Shown: positions 10,375-20,966 of the stretch, one piece after another
Position numbering within the stretch: position 1 is the stretch's first letter
How the letters are laid out: the number at the start of each line of letters is the position of its first letter
Assembly: GCA_963921935.1 (NCBI GenBank)
Contig: OY998180.1
Location: 107,536,270-107,600,269, forward strand
DNA length: 64,000 nucleotides
DNA from: Galeruca laticollis
Lineage: Eukaryota > Arthropoda > Insecta > Coleoptera > Chrysomelidae
Direction of reading: 5' to 3'
Position numbers and translations under genes: made by a program
The notes under the pieces: model-generated
Told to the model about the DNA's origin: nothing
Seen by the model: only the letters and a program-made list of their open reading frames with translations
The model's database searches: none

Positions 10375-11480
10375 GTAAATTAGTTTAACATTGTAAGAAA
10401 ATACCTACCTACTTATAACCTACTTATAACCAGATACGGTATTAATATTCAAAATAATAAAGAAGAAATTACAGTGAATTATTTTTCACAGTGTACTAAA
10501 ATGCATATAAACGCACATAGATAATTGATAAACAAAATATCTAATATTTAGAAAACTGTAAATTACTTTTAACAGTGTAAGAAAATGTACCTAGATATAA
10601 CTAAATACACTAATTAAATATCCAAAGTAATACTGAAGAAAATACTGTGATTTATTTTTCACAGTGTACTAAAAATGCATATAAACGCACATTGCTAATT
10701 AATATTGAGATTAATAAACAAAATATCAAACTTTGAGAAAACTGTAAATTATTTTTAACAGTGTAAGAAAATGTACCTACTTATAACTAAATACACTAAT
10801 CAAATATTCAAAGTAATAATGAAGAAAATACTGTGATTTATTTTTCACAGTGCACTAAAAATGCATATAAACGCACATAGATAATTGATAAACAAAATAT
10901 CTAATATTTAGAAAACTGTAAATTACTTTTAACAATGTAAGAAAATGTACCTAGATATAACTAAATACACTAATTAAATATCCAAAGTAATAATGAAGAA
11001 AATACTGTGATTCATTTTTCACAGTGTACTAAAATGCATGTAAACGCAAATAGATAATTGATAAACAAAATATCTAATATTTAGAAAACTGTAAATTACT
11101 TTTAACAGTGCAAGAAAATGTACCTAAATATAATTAAATATCCAAAGTAATAATGAAGAAAATACTGTGATTTATTTTTCACAGTGTACTAAAAGTGCAT
11201 ATAAACGCACATTGCTAATTAATATTGAGATTAATAAACAAAATATCAAACATTGAGAAAGCTGTAAATTATTTTTAACAGTGTATGAAAATGTACCTAT
11301 CTATGACTAAATACACGAATCAAATATTCATAGTAACAATGAAGAAAATACTGTGATTTATTTTTCACAGTGTACTAAAATTGCATGTAAACGCAAAAAG
11401 ATAATCAATATTAAACAAAGTATCTAATATTGAGCAAACTATAAATTATTTTTAACAGTGTAAGAAAATGTACCTATCTA
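10375..11480 (-). repeat. Tandem array with hairpins in the BEL leader
   Basis: About six copies of a 160-187-bp unit lie between the PBS and gag. The landmark TTTTTCACAGTG recurs near 10481, 10653, 10840, 11013, 11173 and 11360. Each unit has an inverted pair ACTGTGA / TCACAGT and usually a second ACTGT...ACAGT pair. Two unit types alternate: type A has CATAGATAATTGATAAAC, type B has CATTGCTAATTAATATTG, in the order A B A A B A. A partial unit may precede the first. Confidence 0.9.
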
Positions 11481-11934
11481 TAACTAATAATTACAATAAT
11501 CAAATATCCTCAAACTTAACGATGTATTTATTATACCATGTATTATTGAGGTAACAAAAACCCGACATGTAAATAAACACTGGTTTCTTCAAAATATGCT
11601 GTTTATAAACACTTCCAAACCGGCTCCTAATCCTATACACCCCCCTTGAGCGAGGTGTCGTTGAAGTGGAAATGGCCAGCAGTTTTGACCATTCTAGATT
11701 CAGTAATCGCTTCGCGCGCTGTTGCCGGACTGTCTTTAATTTCCCGAGCAATCAAATCTTTTTTACAGTTTCTCAGCCCTCACGAGAGTCTAATGAACAA
11801 CTTTTTGGAAGGTTTATTAGAGAAAAGAAGAATAGGGTTCAGACAGACCCAAGAAATCAAATTGCCGCAAAGGCGGAAATGGATATATCAAGTTGCTGCA
11901 GAGGCAAAAATGAATATGTCAAATTGACAGACTA
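11481..11934 (-). other. BEL leader, non-repetitive part
   Basis: Part of the 5' untranslated leader between the PBS and the tandem array. Several short frames overlap, none with recognisable motifs. I see no gene here. Confidence 0.6.
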
Positions 11935-11953
11935 GATCCGGCTCGAAGGACCA
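11935..11953 (-). other. BEL primer binding site
   Basis: On the minus strand this reads TGGTCCTTCGAGCCGGATC, beginning 11 bases after the 5' LTR end. It starts TGG as a tRNA-CCA complement must. This PBS type is, as I recall, common in insect BEL/Pao elements. I do not assign the tRNA. Confidence 0.8.
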
Positions 11954-11964
11954 CTAAAAAACTA

Positions 11965-12629
11965 TGTACGAGAAGGGAACTTCAACTTAGCGATAGTTGG
12001 CTGGTTCACATAAGTTTAAGTTAGTTGATCCTTTCCTTCCCGACATGTTTTTTGAGAATTTTAAGAACAGAACAATCGCCAACCTTTTATTGACGGAGAA
12101 TGCTGAAATTGTCGATAAAGGTGTAATCAAAAAAAATACGGGCCACTCTCAATCCCTCTATTGTAATTCTTACAATTGATACAATTTCTTTTATACAATG
12201 AAACGAAACACCAAACTTTACGGATACGGCAACAGCGCTTAACTACCGACACTAACCGGTCCAGGCGACCATGCGGATTTAAACAATGATTTATATTAAT
12301 GATAGAACTTACTATACGAATATTCAATCAATATCGGAAAAAAACACTTCACACTATAATCACATTTCCATATGTTGCAGTTATACGAAATTGATAAAAG
12401 GAACTAGGTATGTACTCAAACAAAATGAATCTACACCTTATCATGTCGTCAAGAGAGTTCTGCTTAGACTTACTGACTGCTTTTCGTTGGCGGTAATTTT
12501 TCGACTAGTGCGCAGAAGGTACCAATTGGATCCGTGATCATAAATAAAGGGCGCGGAGATTTAAACTTCGAACCTTTGGCTTAATGTTAAATTAAGGTCC
12601 ATTGTAGGAATGTATGGGAAATTCCTACA
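11965..12629 (-). repeat. BEL 5' LTR
   Basis: 665 bp, nearly identical to 4056-4720 (about six substitutions and two compensating single-base indels by eye). The terminal inverted repeat has one mismatch here. It is followed on the plus strand by the ATATT duplication at 12630-12634, after which Gypsy-1 coding resumes. Confidence 0.95.
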
Positions 12630-12634
12630 ATATT

Positions 12635-13940
12635 AGGATATCCATTAGCAGAGGGAGACTTTATTCTTGACATTGACGCAAGCAACGTAGGAATTGGTGG
12701 AGTGCTCTCACAGATCCAAGGAGTGCAAGGAAGAGTGCTGGGATATTTCAGTAAAGTCCTCTCCAAACCAGAACGAAACTACTTCGTCACAAGAAGAGAA
12801 CTTTTGGCGGTAGTGAAATCCGTGGAACACTTTTACCAGTATCTCTATGGTAGGAAGTTTTTAATCCGGACTGATCAGCACTCAAGTGGTTATTGCAGTT
12901 CAAGAATCCCGAGGGCCAGATCGCTAGATGGATTGAACGACTTCAAGAGTACGATTTCAATATCGAACATCGAGCTGATGTGAATCACCGAAGAGCCAAC
13001 TCTTTGCCTAGACGGTCATGCCCTGTAGACTATTCACAATGCAACAAGTCAAAATCTAAGGAAGTTGCAGTTTCAAGAATTACAGTAGTCAATGGAGAAT
13101 GGTCATCCAACAGGATCAGAGAAGATCAGGAGAATGATCCTCACCTGAAGATGATCCGGCAATGGAAGGAAGAAAATTGGCGACCTACCTGGCAAGAAGT
13201 GTCAAGATTTTCACCAAAACTCAAGACGTATTGGGCTCAGTGGGACTCCCTTGTCCTGGAAGAAGGGCTGTTGAAAAGAGTCCTTGAAAACGATGATGGT
13301 TCCGAGATGAGGAGGCAGCTAGTTATCCCGAGAACAATAGTAGCTGAAGTACTAAAAAAGTTACACGACAGTCAATCGGGAGGTCATCTGGGATAGAAGA
13401 AAACCCTCCAGCGAATTCGTGAGAGGTTTTATTGGATGAACAGCTCCGATGATGCGAAGAACTGGTGTAAGAAATGTACGACTTGTGACACGAGTAATAG
13501 ACCACATCGCAAGAGAAAGGCACCTATGAAACAGTACAATGTTGAAAGCCCTTTCGAAAGGATTGCTTTAGATATCGCTGAACCATTTCCTACGACAGAA
13601 AATGGTGGCAAATTCATCCTGGTTATAATGGATTATTTCACAAAGTGGGTGGAAATTTACGCGATTTCGAATCAAGAGGCCAATACTGTCGCGGATGTAT
13701 TGGTGAAATAATTTATCAGCCGATATTGAGTGCCATTGGAAGTCCACAGTGACCAAGGAAGAAATTTCGAAAGCCATCTATTCCAGGAGATTTGGGAGAA
13801 GCTGAAAATGAAGAAGACCAGAACAACAGCATTACATCCACAGTCAGATGGAATGGTCGAGAGAATGAACAGGACTATTGGAAAGTACCTGTCCAAAGTT
13901 GTTTCCAGCCATCAGAGAGATTGGGACCAGTATCTTTCCT
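12635..13940 (+). pseudogene. pol: Gypsy-1 Pol: RNase H and integrase, decayed and truncated
   Basis: Continuation of Gypsy-1 pol after the BEL insertion. The RNase H signature FILDIDASNVGIGGVLSQ is near 12660-12715, followed by YFSKVLSKPERNYFVTRREL. A one-base frameshift near 12885 separates it from the frame with DFNIEHRADVNHRRANSLPR. The integrase HHCC region follows (about 13360-13500: HDSQSGGHLG, then CKKCTTCDTSNR). The catalytic core has ERIALDIAEPFP, VHSDQGRNFESH and a Glu in DGMVERMNR. Stops occur at 13394-13396, 13709-13711 and about 13727. Similarity to the sister element ends near 13940. Confidence 0.9.
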
Positions 13941-13982
13941 TAGAAAGATTCCTTCATCAGCTTTTGGTTTTTCAAAAGACGT

Positions 13983-14351
13983 TAGGTACCTTAGTTTCGC
14001 ACGTACTCTTTCAATATAATAAAAATTTTGAAACAAAAAAGGCAGAAATCACTATGTTTTACAATTCGACTAAAGGAGGAATTGCATCGATTCCAAACAT
14101 TGGCCAAGTACGATACTCGTACTAATTTTTTTAAAACATTAGCTGATGCTTTGTTGGTTGAACATATGAAGCAACGAATGGGAAATAAACGATTGCCAAG
14201 TAAACTAAGACAATCTATTCAGGGTTACTTTGAGTTTCCAGCTCCCACAAGAGCCCGAAAACCGTTCACGTTGTTGTCACTTTACCCAAGATCTCGGAAC
14301 CGAAAAGGACGTCATATTTGCGTTCACATTTGTGAAGATTGTAAATATTAA
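13983..14351 (+). pseudogene. piggyBac-like transposase C-terminal relic
   Basis: Three overlapping frames together resemble the C-terminal half of a piggyBac-family transposase. KAEITMFYNSTKGG (about 14040-14080) matches the family stretch before the third catalytic Asp. A segment in the next frame reads LADALLVEHMKQRMGNKRLP, and a Cys/His-rich tail near 14310-14350 has CVHICEDCKY. The central segment including the expected Asp is deleted, and the 5' part is absent, because the preceding sequence is Gypsy-1 integrase. The identification rests on these short motifs only. Confidence 0.6.
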
Positions 14352-14433
14352 TCTTACTTATTGACTTTTTTTATTCAGAATTTGTTTCTTAGTTTGTAAT
14401 GTGCCAAAAATATTTTTTTTTGTTATATATAAT

Positions 14434-14434
14434 G

Positions 14435-14482
<48 letters not shown>
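14434..14482. repeat. (TA)n microsatellite
   Basis: About 24 TA units, directly downstream of the piggyBac-like relic. Confidence 0.95.
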
Positions 14483-14484
<2 letters not shown>

Positions 14485-16055
14485 GAGTTTTTAAGAATTT
14501 AATTAGGCACATTTCATTAATGTCACATTAGAAGCGATTTCAAAATGAGTCACCGGTGATCCCACGTTGTTCTAGGGCTAAATTACTTGATAGTAGGAAC
14601 TTGTTAATGTTACAATATACGGAGGGAATTTGAAAATAAAAGGATGTCAAAGGGAATACATTTTTTCATACGTCATAAGAAAGGTATTTTAATATCATTA
14701 AAAGTAGTTTTTCTAGCTTTATTTATTATCTTGTCAAATAAGCGAGATATTCCCTGCGTACCATAACTTGAGACACCCTACCCTGTATACATAAAAATAC
14801 CAAAAGTAACATAAGAGACGGTAATTTTTTATGTTTTGTCTCAGTGTTCACAGACAATTGCAAAATTAATATGTTTTCGTAGAAAAGATACGAATAATGT
14901 CAATAATACAAAATATGTTTATGAGATATAACTTTTTAATGATGCTCAAAAATTTCCAATATATGAAAGGATGTTTTTGACGAAACATTTTTCGCTGCTA
15001 ATTTTCTGAATACCACGTACATTTCTCAGTATAAGTATGGTAACATTGTTTCATATTCTACTCAGTATCTCCGGCAATTTTTATTCAAAACCAGTTTGAA
15101 TAATTCATTCATGAATCTCAAAATATTTTCATTCTCTTTTTTCCAAAGCCAAAGGACGTCCGATGTTGGAATATCATGTAAATTAGAAAGTCCTTTTTTA
15201 TATAGAATATCATACATTTTTACGAACTTGTGCCTAATCAAATTTTACAAAACAAAAAAAGAAATAACGACTCTCAAAGTAATTCTAAGTGGTATTAAAT
15301 TTCGGCATTTTATATATAATTGAAATATACAAAATGAGCAAGTTATTATGTTTCTAGTAACATAAATTTTATGAATAGACTAATAGAAAACATTATTCAA
15401 TTCGATATCATGTATTAGTATAGGTGAATAATGATTACTGTATCGATGAGAGGAAGAAGCTTATTTTGCCTGTCTTATATTCTGGCTTTGACCGTCTATT
15501 TAACGAACAAACGGTAAGGGCTAGAGCTTAGAAATAAGCGGATTCGGAATCAGCATGGTCTAATACTCCTCCAATGTAGAGAAAAATTGACCTTTGACAA
15601 TAATAATTTACTGATTTTTTTTGTTTAAATTAAAGGTGGGATGACTATTTCAGGATATTTGTCATTAGTTTGGGTTCTTTCGGAGCCCCTTCAATGGCCT
15701 CTTTTCAAATACATTTAAAGACAGTTATCATGAACTCATAATGTCCAAAAGAGATAGCGACAAGCAGCATTAATTGAGGGGTCCAAAGCAAGAACCGGCT
15801 AATCCAATTCGTTCCTGTACAGTTCAAAACGATGAATCGATCGCTACAAGAACCGGTTTCTGGGAGGACAAAATAAAAATATTATTTATGTTTGTTTGGT
15901 TGCCTACCATATTCTACTGGGTAAGAACCGGTCAAGTCCCGGACTTAGCCGGCTCATGCTCAGTTCGATTTGGGATGTTTTGATGATACACGTGGAACGA
16001 TACTGTTATTTTCTGTGCGTTTGTGATAGTTAACTCGTGCCATTTTGAAAAGTAA
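14483..16055. other. No recognisable gene
   Basis: AT-rich DNA with no supportable coding sequence. Near 14765-14792 the stretch GAGACACCCTACCCTGTATA resembles the outer end of a mariner-type terminal repeat, but no partner was found. At 15785-15965 the motif AAGAACCGG recurs three times (about 15790, 15850 and 15923). Confidence 0.5.
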
Positions 16056-16059
16056 TATC

Positions 16060-16276
16060 TGGTTCAGCAAGTGATGATCATTTTGGTGCAACTCATATAT
16101 ACTCTGATGAAGATTACATACCAACAAGGACCGAAATCATAAAGATAACCTAGAATTCTTAGATAGTTTGAGTTCAGAGTTTGCTGAAGAGGAGCCTGAG
16201 GATTTAGATGAAACTTATAATGAACCAGGAGTACCAGAACCATCTATCAGAACACCTGAGACGGATAGATAGCGTC
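16060..16276 (+). pseudogene. Acidic coding relic, possibly a transposase N-terminus
   Basis: Two short stretches look coding: SDDHFGATHIYSDEDYIPTR, then, after a TAG and a shift, EFAEEEPEDLDETYNEPG. The composition is acidic and Pro/Glu-rich, like the N-terminal tails of piggyBac-like transposases. It lies about 2 kb downstream of the piggyBac-like C-terminal relic on the same strand. I cannot confirm the family; it could belong to any DNA transposon. Confidence 0.3.
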
Positions 16277-16453
16277 TACAACGAAAATTATCATAAAAAA
16301 TGAACGTTAGGTAAAATGTATGTAAATACGGCAACTGCACAAGAAAGTTCATCGATAAAATTGGAGAGGGTTGTGAAGTAATTTTTCCTCAATTTTGTAA
16401 GCTGTCTCAAAAATTTTTGCAAGACTCCTATCTCTTCGGACTAATAGTAAATT

Positions 16454-16889
16454 ACCTGTAGAGAGGAAGAGACATCGTGTAACCCTATGTAATATACGAG
16501 AAAACTATTAGTTTACCCCAATGAAGTTGGAGTTTTGAGAAATTTTTAGTTATCTTTTCGTTTTTCAACGAGAAAAACTCGAAAAACGGGTTTATAGAAA
16601 TAAATCCTGTGTGTATGTCGTCGTTGTTGTCGTCAGCTACTTTTTGTAACATGTCTTTTTAGCGCGATACAGCATCCGGAGTGCAACAAACCACCAATTT
16701 TATGATTGCCTATTATTCAAGACATCTACAGATGAACCCTACCAGAGCCAGTACAACGGGTGCTATGGTACTTGAAGTACCACATTTTTGTAGAAATTTC
16801 AGTATGTCAGCACGATACAGCCTCGATAGTGTTTACATAAAACCAATTTAATCATATGACCTTATTTAGGGAGTCCCACAGATGAAAAT
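16454..16889 (-). repeat. Family E repeat, copy E5, left part
   Basis: A degenerate tail (ATTACCTGTAG...ATACGAGAAAACTATTAGTTTACCCC) leads into the GTATGTCGTCGTTGTTGTCGTC block and then into the roughly 160-bp internal subrepeats (GATACAGCATCCGGAGTG, ACCAATTTTATGATTG). The copy is interrupted at 16894 by Gypsy-2 and continues at 19892. Orientation is tail first on the plus strand. Confidence 0.75.
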
Positions 16890-16893
16890 CTAA

Positions 16894-17156
16894 TGTAATG
16901 TTTTTCTTATTTATTTAAACAGTAAACGGATGTGATAAATTTTAAACACACGGTATGGCTACTTACTAATTTATTTAAACACTGAACTACTCACTAACAC
17001 TTATTTCATATATACCTAACTAATCACTTAAATTTAATTTATATGCACAAAAACTTAATTATTAATTTATATCAACACTTTACTGTTCGCTGTTTCGGTC
17101 TATTCTTGTTTATTTCTCGAGATCACTTTATCAACTAAACTGAACTCTCCATGGTC

Positions 17157-17199
<43 letters not shown>

Positions 17200-17446
17200 C
17201 GAAAATCATATATATAAATATATATATATTAGTGCCTTTTTTACTAGATCATTCTAGATTTCGGCTTACACAAAAACAATTGGTTCTGGCTTTTTCTAGA
17301 TAAGACTGGTCACAAAAACAATGTCTAGATAAGATACTCACAATCGTAAACAATTCATCCCTGCGCGTCCGCCATAATTTTAACTTCCATACATGGCTTA
17401 GACAGAGACGGATTCAGGGACTATACCAGTGTAATGTTTCGTAATA
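16894..17446 (-). repeat. Gypsy-2 3' LTR
   Basis: Plus-strand start TGTAATGTTTTTC; the far end reads CGTAATA where the partner LTR has CGTAACA, so the terminal CA is mutated. An internal (TA)n tract at about 17159-17230 is expanded relative to the other LTR and explains most of the length difference. Confidence 0.9.
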
Positions 17447-18140
17447 TTACCCCCTCCTTAAATGGCAGTTCCTCCTGGAACTTTTGTGTAGCCGAGACTG
17501 GATGTTTGAATCGGCAACTGGCCCCATCTCTACACTTTCCGATCTTATGAAAATAGCAGGGCACCGTCTTCGTCGGATACTGATAACGGGGGTTGTAGCT
17601 GCAAATTAATATCTGAACACCGGTTTTTCGAAAGATTACCATATTCCTGATAACTTGCCAATCCAACTGGTTACTCGCTATCTTAGGCATAGCCAGTTTC
17701 TTCACGCTGGATTCTAACAAATGGTCTCGGAGATTTCGTAGTGCTTCCCACACATCGCAGTAGGTAGATCGATCTTGAAATTCAGTCTTAGTTACCACGC
17801 AGAAGACGTACCGCGAATTATGTTTCAGTTTCAGTGTCTTGCCAGGGGCTGGAATCTGGTCTTCAAGTTTTTCTAATTGCCCGAACTTCTTTCGAAAGAC
17901 GGATGCCAACCCTGTGCGCTCTTGAGACGGGCGGGGATGTTGTATGCCAGTGAATAATCTTTAGGGAGAGTGAACAAATCTTGTTGTTGTTCTGAAGTGA
18001 CTCCATATCTAGCTTTCCCGGTACCTCCATACGCGCACATAAATTCATCGAAGGTAGGGTCAGATACATCTCGAATATGGTTTACTCCTTTCTCTAGGTC
18101 ATGGTCTCCTTCGAATGGCGCTAGTCGGTTTTGGTGAACT
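17447..18140 (-). pseudogene. Gypsy-2 Pol C-terminal tail: macro-like domain plus CCCH zinc finger
   Basis: This follows the integrase tail, which ends in a VVHQNRLAPF-type box near 18140-18170. One frame (to about 17880) runs through FTLPKDYSLAYNIPARLKS. A frameshift near 17905 passes into the 17909-17421 frame: MASVFRKKFGQLEKL, RYVFCVVTKTEF, a helix region (DVWEALRNLRDHL) and KKLAMPKIASNQLDWQV. This pattern matches a macro (ADP-ribose-binding) domain of the OARD1/TARG1 type. The Lys of VVTK (codon 17787-17789) and the Asp of LDW (17661-17663) fall where that family has its catalytic residues, but the usual Gly-rich loop before the Asp is absent. It ends with a canonical C-X7-C-X5-C-X3-H finger (CYFHKIGKCRDGASCRFKH). 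The frame runs into the PPT and LTR. Identification is by motif reading. Confidence 0.7.
17450..17461 (-). other. Gypsy-2 polypurine tract
   Basis: On the minus strand TAAGGAGGGGGT lies directly before the 3' LTR, the expected place for the plus-strand primer. It overlaps the end of the zinc-finger frame. Confidence 0.75.
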
Positions 18141-19315
18141 ACTTTTGGTTGGGGATCTTGCTTATGCGATATATAACATCATTGATCCTTTTCTTGATTA
18201 AGTATGAACCTTCCCAGGATTTTTGTAATTTTGGAGAAAATCCTTTTCTTCTCGTCGGGTTGTGTAGCCATACTTTGACCCCTTCCTTAAAACCGCCTTT
18301 TGTGGCCTGCGTGTCGTACCCACTTTTCATTCTGTCGCTGGCAACGTTGTTCGAACTAATTCATAAATATCGTCCAGCCTTCTTCTCAATTGGATCACGT
18401 AGTCTTCGCCTGCTAGATCTTCTCCTGGCCGACAGCCAAATTCCAGGTCACAAGAAAGCTTCATTTCACGTCCAAACAGGATTTTCGCCGGTGTTTCACC
18501 CGTGGACTCATTGACGGTAGATCGATAAGCCAATGCGAATAGGGAAAGATACTGGTACCAATCTCTCTGATGGCTGGATACTACTTTGGGCAGGTATTTT
18601 CCAATAGTCCTGTTCATTCTCTCGACTATTCCATCTGACTGTAGATGTAATGCTGTTGTCCTGGTCTTCTTCATTCTCAGCTCCTCGCAAATCTCCTGGA
18701 ATAGATGACTTTCGAAATTTCTTCCCTGGTCGCTGTGGACTTCCAAGGGAACTCCATATTGGCTGATAAATTCTTTCACCAATACATCCGCAACAGTTGT
18801 GGCCTCTTGGTTCGGGATAGCATGAATTTTCACCCACTTTGTGAAATAATCCATTACAACCAGTATGTATTTGCCACCATTTTCGGTCGTCGGAAATGGT
18901 CCAGCGATATCTAAAGCAATCCTTTCGTAAAGGCTTCCAACATTGTAGTGTTTCATAGGTGCCTTTCTCTTGCGATGTTGTCCATTACTCGTAGCACAAT
19001 TCATACATACGTATATACTCGTATTTTACACCAGTCTTTCACATCACCGGAGCTGTTCATCTAATAAAGCCTCTCACGGATTCGCTGGAGGGTTATCTTC
19101 ACTCCCATATGACCTCCCGATGGACTGTCGTGTAACTTCTTCAGTACTTCAGCTACTCTTGTTCTCGGGATAACTAGCTGTCTCCTCATCTCGGAACCAT
19201 CATCGTTTTCAAGGACTCTTTTCAACAGCCCTTCTTCCAGGACAAGGGAGTCCCACTGAGCCCAATACGCCTTGAGTTTCGGAGAAAATTTTGACACTTC
19301 CTTCCACTGTCTCTA
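18139..19315 (-). pseudogene. pol: Gypsy-2 integrase, frameshifted
   Basis: The 19297-19061 frame starts in the RNase H-integrase linker and contains the first half of the HHCC zinc domain (LHDSPSGGHMG). The 19004-18327 frame carries the rest (CATSNGQHRKRKAPMKHYN) and an almost undamaged DDE core: ERIALDIAGPFPTT, VHSDQGRNFESHLF and a Glu in DGIVERMNRT. It ends FGCRPGEDLAGEDYVIQLRR. The 18330-18139 frame continues into the integrase tail (GVKVWLHNPTRRKGFSPKLQ). Frame changes occur near 19005-19060, 18328 and 18140. It is better preserved than Gypsy-1 integrase. Confidence 0.92.
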
Positions 19316-19356
19316 AGTCTCTTGGCCATTTTTACGTAGATATTTATTTTCATTAC

Positions 19357-19373
19357 CCCACAGCTGACACCAA
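19357..19373 (-). other. Gypsy-2 primer binding site (tRNA-Leu type)
   Basis: The minus strand reads TGGTGTCAGCTGTGGGG directly beside the 5' LTR. It is complementary to a tRNA 3' end ...CTGACACCA, as in tRNA-Leu. Confidence 0.75.
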
Positions 19374-19887
19374 TGTAATGTTTTTCTTATTTATTTAAAC
19401 ATTAAACGGGTGGGATAAATTTTAAACACATGGTATTGCTACTTACTAATTTACTTAAACACCAAACTACTCATTATCACTTAATTTATATATACTTAAC
19501 TAATCACTTAAACTTAATTTATATGCACACTAACTTAATTATTAATTTATATCAACTCTTTACTGTTCGCTATTTCGGTGTATTCTTGTTTATTTCTCGA
19601 GATCACTTTATCAACTAAACTGAACTCTCCATGGTCGGTCCTTTATATATATATATATATATATATATATTAGTGCCTTTTTTACTAGATCATTCTAGAT
19701 TACGGCTTACACAAAAACAATTGGCTCTGGCTTTTCCGATATAAGACTGGTCACAAAAACAATGTCTAGATAAGATAGTCACAATCGTAAACATTTCATC
19801 CCTGTGCGTCCGCCATAATTTTAACTTTCATACCTGGCTTAGACAGAGTCGGATTCAGGGACTATACCAGTGTGCTGTTCCGTAACA
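19374..19887 (-). repeat. Gypsy-2 5' LTR
   Basis: 514 bp, TG...CA ends intact (TGTAATGTTTTTC ... CCGTAACA on the plus strand). It contains a (TA)n tract at about 19643-19671. The CTAA duplication follows at 19888-19891. Confidence 0.92.
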
Positions 19888-19891
19888 CTAA

Positions 19892-20679
19892 TTATTTTCA
19901 GCTTACCACATTTTTGGAGGAATTTCGGTTTGTTAACACAATACCACCCCCGGAATGTATACAAGTGACTGATTTTATGATTGGATACTGTTCAGGGCGT
20001 CCCACAGATGAATTCTATCGATTTTCAGGGGTCCTATAAATCCGATAAATCCTATAAATCCGATATACCATATTTTTGGAGTAATTTCGGTTTGTTAGCT
20101 CGATACAGCCTTCAAAGTATATACAAGTGACCTATTTTATGATAGGATATTGTTCAGCGCGTCTCACAGATGATCCCGATTGATTTTTGGCTCACGACAG
20201 CCAGTTAACGTGTCCAATAAATCTATATATACTACATTTTTCGTAATTTTGGAGAAATTCTGGTTTGTTAGCACGTTACAGTCTCCGTAGTGTATTCAAG
20301 TGACCAATTTTGTAATTGGATATTGTTCAGGGCATCTCAGAGACAAATCTATGGATTTTTAGATCTCCACAACAAGTACAAAGTGTCCTATAAATCCAAA
20401 TACTACATTTTTGATCATTTCTGAATAAATTTCGGTTTGTTAGAAGATCCACCCTCCGGAGAGTATACAAGTGACCAATTTTAAGACTAAATATTGTTCA
20501 GGGCTACTCACAGATGAACCTTATTAATTTTCAGCTCACTACAGCTAGAATAACGGGTGCTATAAATCCGGATATACTACATTTTTGGTCGTTTTTGGAG
20601 AAATTCCGGTTTGTTAGCATGATACAGTTTCCGCAGTGTATAAGTGCAGAGAAGATAATTTTAATCTTCAGCACCGTTT
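19892..20679 (-). repeat. Family E repeat, copy E5, right part
   Basis: About five subrepeats of roughly 130-175 bp, each with TTTTGGAG(A)AAATTCCGGTTTGTTAGC-like and GATACAG...CC(G)GAGTGTATACAAGTGACC-like blocks. It ends with the family head on the minus strand (TTTTAATCTTCAGCACCGTTT), followed by ATT at 20680-20682. Confidence 0.85.
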
Positions 20680-20689
20680 ATTTTCAATT

Positions 20690-20890
20690 ATAATACGTTG
20701 TCACAATGGCCAAGATGATACTGTGTATGGAAAGGCATTCCTTAATGTACGTGGATGGCATCACAAGAAGCAGGTTGGACCGACTGCAGCAGCAAATATC
20801 CCTTGGCAACGTCACTCCTCCAACAGACCGTATAGGCATCCACCAAACTAGAGCCATCCAGGTTTCATCGGAAGTAACTACACAAGTTAG
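20690..20890 (+). pseudogene. Fragment of an insect repeat-derived ORF
   Basis: The frame encoding GITRSRLDRLQQQISLGN followed by a DR.G.H-type stretch and VTTQVREYISKI resembles the N-terminal part of an uncharacterised protein family found in many copies in insect genomes, probably transposon-encoded. The start is in another frame, so at least one frameshift is present. No catalytic motifs are included. I cannot name the family. Confidence 0.4.
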
Positions 20891-20966
20891 AGAATATATT
20901 TCAAAAATTTCACTTAATATAGTAGAAAAAGCAATTTACAATATTCGTATATGTCACCTTTATTGA

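Larger units (their letters stand above)
4056..12629 (-). mobile_element. Complete BEL/Pao LTR retrotransposon inserted in Gypsy-1
   Basis: An 8574-bp element lies on the minus strand, bounded by two 665-bp direct LTRs and flanked by perfect 5-bp duplications (ATATT at 4051-4055 and 12630-12634). Internal order in its own sense: PBS, about 1.7 kb leader with a tandem array, gag, protease, RT, RNase H, integrase, C-terminal domain, 3' LTR. By eye the LTRs differ by about six substitutions and two single-base indels, so insertion is recent relative to the Gypsy host. Coding regions nonetheless carry at least three in-frame stops and several frame changes. Removing the insertion and one duplication rejoins the Gypsy RNase H frame. 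Confidence 0.95.
16894..19887 (-). mobile_element. Gypsy-2: deleted Ty3/Gypsy element, macro-domain family
   Basis: A 2994-bp element with a 514-bp 5' LTR (19374-19887) and a 553-bp 3' LTR (16894-17446), flanked by CTAA at 16890-16893 and 19888-19891. It is the same family as Gypsy-1 by LTR and integrase similarity. Gag, protease, RT and RNase H are deleted: roughly 25 bases after the PBS the sequence passes through a short patchwork into the region just before integrase. It is the only copy in the window that keeps the 3' end of pol. Confidence 0.9.

Noticed and set aside
10375..11480. CRISPR-like array
   Set aside because: Units are 160-187 bp with no unique spacers, and the context is the leader of an insect LTR element.
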